The notes beneath the pieces are model-generated. The model had not been told where the DNA came from and made no database searches. It saw nothing but the letters and a program-made list of their open reading frames with translations. 64,000 bases of DNA from Latrodectus hesperus (Eukaryota > Arthropoda > Arachnida > Araneae > Theridiidae). This document shows positions 34,851 through 44,979 of the stretch, in pieces; positions within the stretch are counted from its first letter, which is position 1; every line of letters starts with the position of its first letter. Position numbers and translations under genes: made by a program. The stretch covers positions 293,501 through 357,500 of the forward strand of contig JAJQOW010000025.1 of NCBI GenBank assembly GCA_037975125.1, in the 5' to 3' direction.

Positions 34851-34911
34851 TTTGATCTGACCTTATTTATTCTAATATAATTAATATTAGAATAAATAAG
34901 GTCAGATCAAA
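34851..34911. repeat. Perfect 28-bp-arm hairpin
   Basis: Arms 34851-34878 and 34884-34911 are exact reverse complements with a five-base loop (AATTA). The arms start TTTGATCTGACC. Not part of any element recognised here. Confidence 0.95.
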
Positions 34912-34996
34912 TTATAATCTTTCTAAATGCCAAAAAAATATTTTTATTTCTTAAAATTACATGATGGTATTCAGAATAAAATTGGTTTTAATATGA

Positions 34997-35237
34997 ACTA
35001 AAACTAAACTGAGGTATAACAGCTCCCATGGGATCAAAGCCACAGTTTTCTTAAAAATGTAGGCTGTAAATCATGTCCAGACTAAATGATCAGCCTAATA
35101 AAAAATTTGCATTGTTTAGCTTCCAAGCGTGCTTTGTTTTCTTGATCCACTGAAGAGATAAAAGGCCGAGTCGACTTTTCCCAGCCTGAGGATCAAACTT
35201 CGAACTTGTGCCTACCACTATGCCACTGGTATTCTTA
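34997..35237 (-). mobile_element. tRNA-derived SINE, family 3
   Basis: Near-identical flanks GTTTTAATATGA (34985-34996) and GTTTTAAAATGA (35238-35249). The minus strand has an A-box-like GTGGCATAGTGGTAGGCA, a damaged B box (GTTTGATCC), then CTCGGCCTTTTATC and GGCTTTGATCCCATGG. Older and more diverged than the families at 34482 and 51214. Confidence 0.75.
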
Positions 35238-35469
35238 GTTTTAAAATGAGATCTGCTTAAAATAGAGTTAAAAAGATATTCTATTTTCATGATTTATTTC
35301 TTTTTTCAAAAGTACAGCTTATTACTAACCTTCAACACAGAATTATTTGACACAATTGTTATACAATTCTTTTGGCATGATTTTGAATTTTGTCAATTTT
35401 ATAGACTTTTCTAGTTTTTCTAACTACTAGGACTTGTCTTGAAATGATTGAGAATCGTATGATGTAAAT

Positions 35470-36112
35470 CAGGGGTGCACAACCTCTTCAGAATGAGGGG
35501 CCAAAATATGAAAAAAGATCATGTCGAGGGCCAAAGCAGTACGTAAATGTTAAAACATGTTATAAACGTGAAAACACTTTTTTGTGGCAATACGCATGAA
35601 TTGTATAATTGTTAATTTACTTATTTACTCATGCAAACATTATACAATAAAGTAATAAAACACAAACATTATAGATATGCTTAAAATACTTTATTTCCAG
35701 AAAAAAACTTGAAATTGAATAACGGGAGAAAACTTTTTGGTAATTATACAAAGAACACAATTTAAATTTTGAAAAAAATTAGTAAAATTTAATGTGATGG
35801 CTATGACTGAATATTTGAAGTTATTGATTTTATGTTGGGCTTAAGATTCGTTGTGGCAATACTAAAACAGAAGAAAGGATCCTATTTCTTATTTTTGATT
35901 TGTTTAAATTTATTAAAGAAAAAGTTTGCTCACAAATGTAAAATATTTATTCTGATGTAGAATCGTTTTCCTATCAGATTTTTTCTTTTGTTTATTTGAA
36001 AGAGTCTCATTTCTTTTTAAATTAGTCTTATTTTATTAACAACATTCGCGGGCCAACTTTAAAGGCGACGCGGGCCAATTTTCTCCCGCGGGCCATAGGT
36101 TGTGCATCCCTG
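35470..36112. mobile_element. Non-autonomous hAT-type element (643 bp)
   Basis: Exact 8-bp duplication ATGTAAAT on both sides (35462-35469, 36113-36120), and terminal repeats CAGGGGTGCACAACCT / CAGGGATGCACAACCT. Subterminal GGGGCCAAA and GCGGGCCA motifs are typical of this hAT group. No transposase coding relic identified. Confidence 0.92.
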
Positions 36113-36128
36113 ATGTAAATGTTTAAAT

Positions 36129-36203
36129 AATGCTAAAATAATGTTGAGAGATACCGTTATATGTTTCCTTAATTTCTTGTCTGTATTTTTTATGAGATAA
36201 AAC
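36129..36203 (+). repeat. Direct repeat, right copy
   Basis: Second copy of the 34098-34183 sequence (ATGCTAAAATAATGTTGAG, GAGAGATACCG, TATGAGATAAAA). Sits immediately right of the hAT-type element. Confidence 0.85.
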
Positions 36204-36223
36204 ATTTGATTGGTTTTCTTTTA

Positions 36224-36255
36224 AAATATTTTCATAATAGATTATGAAAATATTT
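36224..36255. repeat. Small perfect hairpin
   Basis: 15-bp arms (AAATATTTTCATAAT) around a 2-base loop. AT-rich, so chance cannot be excluded. Confidence 0.8.
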
Positions 36256-37326
36256 AGGCTGAAACCTTATTTTATCCTATTAATTATTAGAAAATGTAAT
36301 TTGTGTTATGTTGTGTCTACATATATTCATTTTTACACATCTATTAGATATTTGTTAAATTTTCATTCAATTAAAAATATTTGATGCCTTTCTTATATTA
36401 TTATTTGGTATTAATAATTATGTAATTATTTAAAACCAATTTTTGAAGAAAATTATGTACACCAACTTAAGCCTGTATTTATATATACTTGTTCATGAGA
36501 ATTTCCTTAAATTTGATTTTCTTATACTTTCATTTAAAAATCTTTACCTGTTATATTATATCCCTATATTTTACTTTTATTTAAAATCCTTTTATTGTTC
36601 TTTATATTTTCATTATTAATTGGTATATATATTGGTTGCTAATTGAATCATACCAAAATATTAGACTGTCAAAACTGTAGTAGCATTTAATATTTTATAA
36701 ATTTTACATTCTAGTAAAATTTAACATACAGATTTGACCTGTAAATATAATGCATTCAACAAATATTTTTTATTTAAAACTATAAAATATTTTCTTTTCT
36801 ATAAGCAAAGTCATCTTTCCTTATAAAGAACTTGATATTTTTTTATAAATTAGCCAGTTAAAATTGCATATATTTGAAAAAATATGAATTTTTAAAAAAT
36901 ACTTTATATTCAAAATTTCAGATTTGCCATTTGTATTTTAATTTATGTAAATATTCTCTTTTAGGTGAGGTAGTGTATAAGAAGTACTGAGAAACGAAAG
37001 TGTCTAATCTTTACAGGTTATCAAAATTTGTCTGAAATCTCAAAATTACTTTATTATTTGAAGATACTAATTTGATTCAATGGAAATTTTAAATCAAAAC
37101 CTCTTAATTTTGATCAATGTACACATCTTCATTGAATTCTGTAATGCAAAATTAATTTTTATGTTTAGATAATTTTATATTTTTGTTGTATCTTGCCAAT
37201 TAGCAATATGTTTTTATAGATTATTATAAATTACAGTTGCTCATAATGTACAAATAAAATAATGTTCATGAAAAGTTCACCAAAAGAATGTTCAACAAAA
37301 GAATTTACACCAGACTTGTGAAATAT

Positions 37327-37593
37327 GCGTAAAAAAGTTAAATCCACATAAAAGCTTACTAACATTTCTCTATTGAATGTAAGGAGGATAAGAAAGTCAG
37401 ATTAAATATGTATTAAACTCTTGCTGAAGAAATTACTATGAATTAAAAGTTAAGTGGTCATATTAAAGATATGTCATTTTTTTCATCATAATCATTTTTT
37501 TTCATGTGAAAAATGCAGGAATCTATTTTGCAAATAAAGAGACATAGAAGCACTTGTGCTTATTCACTCTGAAAAAAGATTCATTTTTGTTAA
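37327..37593 (+). pseudogene. Decayed 5' part of the left zinc-finger gene
   Basis: Position 37327 corresponds to the start codon of the right paralogue (both follow AGACTTG), but here the frame meets TAA after eight codons. Further on, the first finger (SCEKCRNLFCK) is cut by TAA near 37533, and the second finger has a stop straight after its first Cys. Thus the N-terminal extension and two fingers are lost. Confidence 0.75.
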
Positions 37594-38340
37594 ATGGGTC
37601 ATGAAACTTTTAAGGGAAAAAAGTGTTTAAGATCCAATATGTTTGTTGAAAAAAAACTTCATTTTTGTGAGGTTTGCCAAAGAAGTTTTAACTGTGAATA
37701 CAGATTAAGAATGCATTTGGTAACACATACTAAAGAAAAACCTTATTGTGAAAAATGTGGAAAAACATTTAAACATAGAAACAGTTTTGTACGACATTTA
37801 AATGTTCACAAAGATAAATCTAACACTTGTGATTTCTGTCAGAGAACATTTCACCGAAAGGATGTATTAAGAGCGCATTTACTTATTCATACTAAAGAGA
37901 AACCTTATACTTGTGAAGTATGTCAGACTGCTTTTAATCGTAAAGGTGTTTTACAAAATCATATGTTAATCCACACTAAAGAAAGATCTCATTTTTGCAT
38001 AGTGTGTCAAAGGATGTTTACTCTGAAGGCTACTTTAAGAAAACACATGTTTACTCACACTAAAGAAAAGCCATATTCATGTGAAGTGTGTCAAAAATCT
38101 TTTGCAGCTAAAACCAGTTTAAGATCGCATTCTTTTATTCATACTAATGAGAAACCTTATTCTTGTGAAGTATGTCAGAAAGCCTTTCGAGCACCAAGCA
38201 CTTTAAAAACACATTTATTGGTTCATACTAAAGAGAAAGCTTACTCATGTGAAGTCTGCCAGAAATGTTATGGTTATAAGAAAGATTTAGTTAGGCATTT
38301 ACATACTCATGTCAAAAAAAATATGTGTTTGTCCACATGA
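37594..38340 (+). CDS. C2H2 zinc-finger protein, N-terminally truncated paralogue
   Basis: A 248-residue frame on one exon. About 25 N-terminal residues are the remnant of a former finger, followed by eight tandem C2H2 fingers (first from HFCEVCQRSF, last YSCEVCQKCYGYKKDLVRH), joined by HTKEKP-type linkers. Finger two starts one residue short (PYCEKC). Cys and His ligands are complete in the eight fingers. Proteins of this type bind DNA in the nucleus; the target cannot be read here. It is the paralogue of 46205-47242, whose start and first two fingers are destroyed in this copy. The ATG at 37594 is the first in frame after those stops, so it may be a shortened working gene or a recent pseudogene. 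The AATAAA 35 bp after the stop is intact. Confidence 0.8.
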   Translation: MGHETFKGKKCLRSNMFVEKKLHFCEVCQRSFNCEYRLRMHLVTHTKEKPYCEKCGKTFKHRNSFVRHLNVHKDKSNTCDFCQRTFHRKDVLRAHLLIHTKEKPYTCEVCQTAFNRKGVLQNHMLIHTKERSHFCIVCQRMFTLKATLRKHMFTHTKEKPYSCEVCQKSFAAKTSLRSHSFIHTNEKPYSCEVCQKAFRAPSTLKTHLLVHTKEKAYSCEVCQKCYGYKKDLVRHLHTHVKKNMCLST

Positions 38341-38375
38341 AGAAAATTTTCTAGAATGAGATATGTTTTTATATA

Positions 38376-38381
38376 AATAAA
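38376..38381 (+). terminator. Candidate polyadenylation signal of left zinc-finger gene
   Basis: AATAAA 35 bases past the stop codon. Confidence 0.5.
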
Positions 38382-39895
38382 ATATTTTTGATATTTATTT
38401 TTTCTTGCCAAGGTGGTGGTTTATTAAGATAAAAGTCTTGAACTCACTGCTTAAAAGAAATTTATTATGCTAACTTCGTTTATTTCATTATGTAACATTA
38501 ATTGTTTGCCATATCTATTTATCTTTAAACATGCTAGTATAAAACATGCAAGAAATGAATTTTCATATTAGCTAAAATCTGTAAGTTTTCATTTTTAAAA
38601 TTATGAATTAAAGATGCTTTTCTCTTGTTTTTTAAAAAATGTAAATGCAACCTTGTCAGAATCTTAATAAAATTCACTCTTTAAATGATATTATAAAGCT
38701 TTTTTGTATTAAAATTTTTTTACCTTTGATATAAATTATATACTTTTATTAACTATGTATTATATTATTACAATTATTTTGATTGAATTGTTGCTGATAT
38801 ATATATACACATACATACATGTATGTATTTATATATGTACATGTATGTATGTATTTTTCTGTTAAAAACAAATATTTATTAAACTATTAAAAAATCAAAT
38901 TTTTTGGACAGGCTGCTCTAAATATGTTGATATTATTTTCCTTACTGTGTTTATGTGTACTAATATTTATTTTGAATGCTGAAACAGGATTATACATTAA
39001 TATTAATCATTTTTAATTATGTATGCAAATGTTCTATAATCTTTTTTAAAATATAAGGGGATGACATGTGATTGTGTGAAAATTAATACTTGAGTCATAA
39101 ATAAGAAATTGCTTTCAGAGTAAGCATTATTAAAATTTAATATTCTAAAGTAAAAAATGTTATTAAAGGAAAAAATTTATAGTTTGAGATTTTCCTCTAT
39201 GCGTATGTATTAGTTATTAATCAGTCAATTTAACTTAAATATTGTTCTCTATTTTAGTCATCTATAAATAAATTCTGTTCTTTAGAATCATTAAAAGCAT
39301 AATGAGAGCAGAGCAAGAAAATTGTTTTATATTAAATTTATATTTTTTAGTTTTTTCAGTGAAGAATTTTTTTTGCCTAAATGTTATATTTTTTAATACT
39401 CTTTATTTTTATAATAATTTAATTCCTTATCAAGTTTAATTGTTTTAAATTGCAATAAAGATGGAGTTCTATTACCTGTCATTTCTGTGCTATAAAATAG
39501 AAAATTTCAATCTTTAGAAGAAGTAACTTAATTATTAAAATATATTGTTTCATATGGTGTAGGAGTAACTTTTGTATTACAAAGACAAGTGAAAATGTAT
39601 TGGCATATATTTAAATCAATATCAATAACATTAAATTAAAATCCTGAAATGGCAAAATGAGTAAGCACAATTGTTATATAAATTTAAATGTATTTGGAAA
39701 AACTTAGTATCTGAATTTCTCAAGGCAAATGTTTTGATGTGAAGTTTCTAGTAATTTTGTTAAGAATAATCATATAAAAAATTAATGAAAATAATAGAAT
39801 ATTTTTATCACAACTCATAAAAACAAAATTCAAGCTTTTTTTTTTAAAGATGATGCATGGGGAATGTTGTTTTTGTGTGAATGTATCACAATGCA
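38382..39895. other. AT-rich spacer
   Basis: Contains CATA/CATG short tandem repeats near 38805-38855; no gene recognised. Confidence 0.7.
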
Positions 39896-40011
39896 GTTGA
39901 ATAGCTGGCTGCTGAAATGTTAAATCTTTTGCCTTCAATTCAGCAACTTGGTAAAGATATTTGTATTTGTTTGTGAAATCCACTTTAAACTGTATGTGCT
40001 AGTCTTGTTAA

Positions 40012-40573
40012 CCCTTTGACCGCATTCGGCATACCAGAACACCATGCATTAATTTGACCAAAGTCGCATATGACGTTATGATACGTCACTGGAAATGAGA
40101 CAATATTTAACATGTTCATTCTTGTTTATTTCAAAGTAACAATGATAGTGAGATAAAACCAAGATGCAAAAGATGTACAAGATACTTATTAAGCAGTGAT
40201 AGTGAATCTTCTCCTGAGAAATTAAATCAATGTATTTGGGAAGAAAAAGACAATGTACCTAATGTAAAACGGTTTCGTGAAGTACTTGGAATAAATCCTT
40301 TGTGTCTGCGAAGGCTAGGTGCTAATCCTAAGCCTTTGGATGTTTTGAATGAAGTCCTAAATGAAGATTTTTGGAATAGCATAGTGGAAGAGACATAGAT
40401 ATGTCAGACAAGTGATAGAAAAAGGTTTTGGAAAAAAAGAAACAAAAGGTGGGAGCCAATAAATTCTAATAATTGCATAAATTATGCTGTTCTTACAAAT
40501 TACTCTACCCCAAAAAATTAAATGTGCTCCAAATGCAAAAAATTATTTGAATAAATGTGCATTTAAAAAAGGG
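40012..40573 (+). mobile_element. piggyBac-like element inserted in a SINE
   Basis: TTAA at 40008-40011 and 40574-40577. The left end CCCTTTGACCGCATTCGG resembles the other TTAA elements here, and the right end reverse complemented starts CCCTTTTTT. Length 562 bp with a 5' coding relic, so a heavily deleted copy. The host SINE continues on both sides. Confidence 0.82.
40195..40440 (+). pseudogene. piggyBac transposase N-terminal relic
   Basis: From [17 protein letters not shown] through [12 protein letters not shown] and [20 protein letters not shown] to TAG at 40396-40398. One base out of frame it continues RYVRQVIEKGFG. The F/W...I..ETNRY pattern is the conserved entry to the piggyBac catalytic domain, which is deleted. 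Confidence 0.72.
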
Positions 40574-40620
40574 TTAACTCTTGTGTGCAAAAAAAGGACT
40601 GTTGAATGACAAACCAACTG

Positions 40621-41046
40621 AAATTCATGTGTAATTTATGTTTGTTTTATTAAGTAAATCTGAATGTTTATTTTGGATGTTAAATATTCATTACATATGC
40701 GTGATCTTTACTATTGATTTTATGAATGAATTTATATTTGTATGTATGATGAAATTTGTTGAGATTTTCTTCTATAAGTTTATAATATTTTCTACATTTT
40801 CCTCTAAACCCATATTTTGAGAGGAGAAAAATAACATTATATTTAACTAGCAAATTGTTTGATCTTTAATGATTTCAACATACAAAAGTAACTGATTCTG
40901 TATAAAAGTAGCAATGACTGTGTTTGTAGGAAAACATATTAAGTAACTTAGAAAGACAAAAAAACTTTTTTAATTTTGCATTTAACTGAATATGAATTTA
41001 GTGCTATAAATAATTTGTTACCAAAAGAACTATCGGATATAATATA
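40621..41046. other. AT-rich spacer
   Basis: No feature recognised. Confidence 0.65.
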
Positions 41047-41720
41047 CAGTAATCCATCAAACTAGAGCGTAATGTGAAGCAGCGTTAAACGAGGCTATTT
41101 TATCAGGTAAATAATGGGTTTGGAGGAAAATGAATAGAAAATTGGTTAGGTATTAAATTTAGGTATTAAATGTTTTATAATAAAAATAAAAGAAAACATT
41201 TATTTCTAAAAAATATAAACAATATAAAAGAATTTACTTTTAAAAACAATTAATATTCTAAGTCAGTCGGATCATTCAGTTTATTCGGTGTTTCCAATTT
41301 TCTGCCTTTTTGTCAAGAAGATATCTAATACAGTTTGAGTTTTCTTTTTGCATTCTGTTAGAAGTTGCTGATAAGTGGATAAAGCATCTATGAAACCCAT
41401 CTTGGTTTTGAACTTCTGTCAGCCTGAATGTAATTAAAAACTTTCTAGATTTTTCCATTATGATAGATCGGTTTAATGGGATATTGCGTTCAATTTCGTC
41501 GTCAATCCATATAGACAGTCGTTTTTCCATTTCCTCTGGAATGTTATTAACAGAACAGGTAATTGTAGTTGCAGTTGCTGATGAGTGTTTTTCTTTATTC
41601 TTAGGAATTGTCCTTATCGTTGAAGTTGCTAAATTCAAAGCTGCTCTTATTTGAGATTGACGTTCACCAGGATCTAATCACTTTTATTTTAGTATCCAGT
41701 AAAATGCTTTTTATGTTTTT
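41047..41720 (-). mobile_element. pogo/Tigger-like element relic
   Basis: The right-hand terminus appears as TA-CAGTAATCCATCAAACTAG at 41045-41066, the style of Tigger ends. Coding relic on the minus strand at 41276-41710. I could not find the matching opposite end up to 42300, so the 5' limit is undefined. Confidence 0.55.
41276..41710 (-). pseudogene. Tigger/CENP-B-type DNA-binding domain relic
   Basis: Minus strand: LDPGERQSQIRAALNLATST then IRTIPKNKEK is a CENP-B-type helix-turn-helix. A second helix-turn-helix follows (EEMEKRLSIWIDDEIERNIP, LNRSIIMEKSRKF). Upstream stops break the first helix, and the DDE catalytic domain is absent after position 41276. Confidence 0.72.
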
Positions 41721-43837
41721 TTATTATCACCCATGATAAAAACTAAGGATCATTATATTTGTCACTGTATTAATCATTATAGTAATATATAAATTTATAC
41801 TTACAATAATGTCAACAAATGTTTCAAATGATAAAAATGCTCATGATCAAATGAAAAAATAAATATATTGTCCGTACAGCACCGTACCAAACAAACACAA
41901 CTACACACTGTTTCGGATATGTTATTTGGAAACCTAGCATTGCGCACAATTTTGGGAAATCCCTGGGTTGAAATAAAAGAACGCTAAAATCAAACACTTT
42001 AAGCGGGGTCTTAATGTAGTGATAAGACATGAAATTGAAACAAATTCAGTTGAAATTTAGCATATAATATTGAATGTATACCGAAAATTTAAATTGTAAA
42101 TAATGTTTAAAATAATCTAGAATCTTATTAGAAATGTGCTGCTTTAAAAAAACTAGTTGTGTTTAGAATATTGAATACTTTGCATCCTCAAAGGCATGTG
42201 GCATAATGTTTTTTCTATAATTTTGCAGTGTTTGAAATGTAAATACTTTCTGGATTTTAAGTTGTCTCAAGCATTAACTAGCCACAAGAATTTCAAAAGT
42301 TAATTATTTCCTTTTTATATTGTTGTCATTGGGCTGGAAGATTGTAAATTTGTTTCATTGGAGGTTGCGTGCAAGTGCCAGAACTGTTACTGCTTTACAG
42401 AAAAGTTGCTGTTTTACAGAAAGTTATTTGTAACACAGCAAAATTGTTATATGTTTGAATTTCTATTTTGTTGGGAGTTATATTTCCTTAATTCTCAGTG
42501 TATTATTTTCATTAAGTTTCCTCAGTGAGCAATTAAAGTTTTGATTATTGTTTGTATACACTAGGGAAACTTAAAAACTTCTGATAGTTTGAATTGGTTA
42601 TGGCAGTATAAAAAGTCAGAAAAACAACTCAAAATTTTGCTGCTTAGTTGTATTGATGGATCAACTTCAACTTAAAAATTAGACTGGATCATCCAAGAAT
42701 AGGCAGCAGAAATGTATCGTAACATCCTAATTAGAAAAAAGTTATGCAATGAAAATATTTGCGGTACTTATATTTCGAAACAGTAATCTTTTGCAAAGAT
42801 TACTGTTTCATCGGAAAAGAAGAATTTCATAATTTACTTTGATTCAGGCTTTTATAGTTTATTTTAAAATTTTTTATTAATTTATAAAGGATATCCACTT
42901 TTTACTCAGAATGTGTTATTATAAATAATTATTCTGATGCTTACTTTTTTATACTGATTGCTTCATTCCAAAAATGATAGATAATTTATTTCTGAAGCCA
43001 AATTGCTGAGCTACAAATATAATATTTTTATTCACTCATTTTGGTAAAAATTATATTTTCAGTTGTCTTATCCAAGTGGGAAAATAGGGAGATAAATATA
43101 CTTTACCTGTAGCTGTGAGTTTTTCTCTGGTTTGTGATTGGATGCATGTTTTCATGAATTTGAATATTAGCAAATGGACAATTATGACAATTTGGTGAGT
43201 AAAACAGCAAATATTCAATTTTACTATCTAATTGTATTCTTTAAAATAAGAATTCTAGCTTTTAGAAATCTTTGTTAAGTTTCTTAGTGCCAAGAGTAAT
43301 GGTTTTTCTATTATGTAATTTTAAGTTTTATTATGTAATTATATCAAAACTTATTATTATAAAAAGCTGTTAGTTCCTGAAATTTTTAACTTAGAAAGTT
43401 ATTTTGCTTTTTAAACAAAATAATGGGTGATAATGTTTGAATGTGATATGAAGATTGAAAACAAAAAATTTTGCTTTATAGTAAGTATATAATAACAGAA
43501 AAATGTTTATGGTATTGAGATAAACTGTAGGATATATTCTCTTATGTACTAGCTCAGTTTTGGAGTTCGTTAGGAGATGCTAAAAACTTATGAAAATAGA
43601 CAATGATGTCTTATTTTGTGGGATAAGTGTGGATTTCACCAAATACTGAATCTCCAATTCATCTAATAATATGATGATTGGCAATGTCTTTTGAAATGAT
43701 ATTTTTTATTATAAGAATGGATGCATCTTCATTAAACATTTCAATAGTTGGATATCTTCTACATTCTATAGTTTTCATAAATACATGATATGTTTGGCTA
43801 TATTATTGGTTAGAATTGATGATTCCTTTTAATGGTT
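41721..43837. other. AT-rich spacer
   Basis: 41830-42020 is more complex on the minus strand and may be the upstream part of the Tigger-like element. Otherwise only the hairpin at 42777-42809 stands out. Confidence 0.6.
42777..42809. repeat. Perfect 14-bp-arm hairpin
   Basis: GAAACAGTAATCTT, loop TTGCA, then the exact reverse complement. Flanks are not repeated. Confidence 0.92.
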
Positions 43838-43945
43838 TGTGGGTTTCTTCTCATCATAGGCATTGATGTTTGGTAGTGATTCAAAATTCATTTTAAATTG
43901 TAAGCTCTAGTCTAGTTAATTCTTGTGTGTAAAAATGTGATGAAA
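43838..43945 (+). mobile_element. Old truncated SINE, family 1
   Basis: GTTTGTGGGTTTCTTCTC, then GGCATTGATGTTTGGTAGTG, TTCATTTTAAATTGTAAG and CTTGTGTGTAAAAATG follow the family-1 consensus from the B box to the 3' end. The tRNA head before the B box is missing or unrecognisable. Confidence 0.75.
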
Positions 43946-44979
43946 CTATATTATGTTAATTATAAAACTTAAATATTTAATATTTTATTTTTTAGAAAAT
44001 ATGATGCTATTCAAAAGCAGACATCTTCTAAAAAACTCCCCCTCCCAAAAAAAAGTGTTAAAAAATATTTTATTAATTACGACATCTTAGAATTTTTAAT
44101 ATTAAAATCCAAGATAAAGCTTTAATAGGAAATATTATATTCGAAAACTATATTAATAAAAGCTTAATACTAATAGTCACTATGTCTTTTTTTTAAATAA
44201 ATAAACTTTTACGCAGTGGTTATTTATTTTACTCCTCTCCCACATACATTATTTTGTGAATGTGAATAAGGAGGGTTTATAAAGGAAATAAATTATTTTT
44301 CAAAATTTATGATAGCTAAAAATTTTATATGAAATTATTAAATATTAATTAAAGTTAGTAATATATCATGTATCAAGTATAATAGAATGCTAATAAGCAA
44401 TAGAAAGCATAGGTATTCTAAAAGTGCCTTTTATAGTCATTTGAGCTGAAATCTACTACTAGTAATAAAACTACATCATTAATTTGAATAATATAACTTT
44501 TTTAAGTAAGTAATAATGGGAAAAAGTGCAACAAACGATGTGGGATGTACTATTGTCCACTCCAATGTTTTTCAAATTTTTACACAATATCCTTAAATTC
44601 AGTTAAGTAATCTTGTTAGGAAAACTACATTATTTAATCGTCTGTAATTTCCGAATGTATTTTATTGTTACTGAAGGAAAATGTTCACTGGATCTTGTTT
44701 TCTGTTATTTTTGGAAGCAAATTTACAGATTGTGTTGATATGTTTGCCTGAAATTAAAAACATTTCCCAATACTCTTTCTGTTTACTGTTTTTCTTCCAA
44801 TTCTACTCTAAACACTTAATTATTAGGTGCATATTTTATGTATTTCTTATGGCTTGATTTAGAATTACATGAATTTTTGGTAGTTTTTACAATTTTTCAG
44901 AAAACATAGACATTTGCCCTGGAATGAATTAGAGAATTTAGACTATTCTACATCTCCTTATATTGATTGTTATTGTTAA
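43946..44979. other. AT-rich spacer
   Basis: No feature recognised. Confidence 0.65.

Larger units (their letters stand above)
36240..38400 (+). repeat. Segmental duplication, left copy (zinc-finger block)
   Basis: Matches about 44980-47260 in order: TTAATTATTAGAAAATGTA near 36276 and 45020; AATTTGATTTTC followed by TTTAAAAATC near 36510 and 45280; a TTTTAG/TTTCAG acceptor-like site followed by GTG near 36964 and 45789; and the zinc-finger ORF. Exact limits need alignment. Confidence 0.8.
39905..40620 (+). mobile_element. Old SINE (family 1) split by a TTAA element
   Basis: 39905-40011 aligns to the family-1 SINE with the B-box region deleted (CTGGCTGCTGAAATG, TTTTGCCTTCAATTCAGCAA, GAAATCCACTTTAAACTG). 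The rest resumes at 40574-40620 (CTCTTGTGTGCAAAAAAAGG, CTGTTGAATGACAAACC), directly after the inserted element. This is the oldest of the family-1 copies. Confidence 0.82.

Noticed and set aside
34851..34911. MicroRNA precursor
   Set aside because: Five-base loop and a 28-bp perfect stem do not fit animal precursors; kept only as a hairpin.
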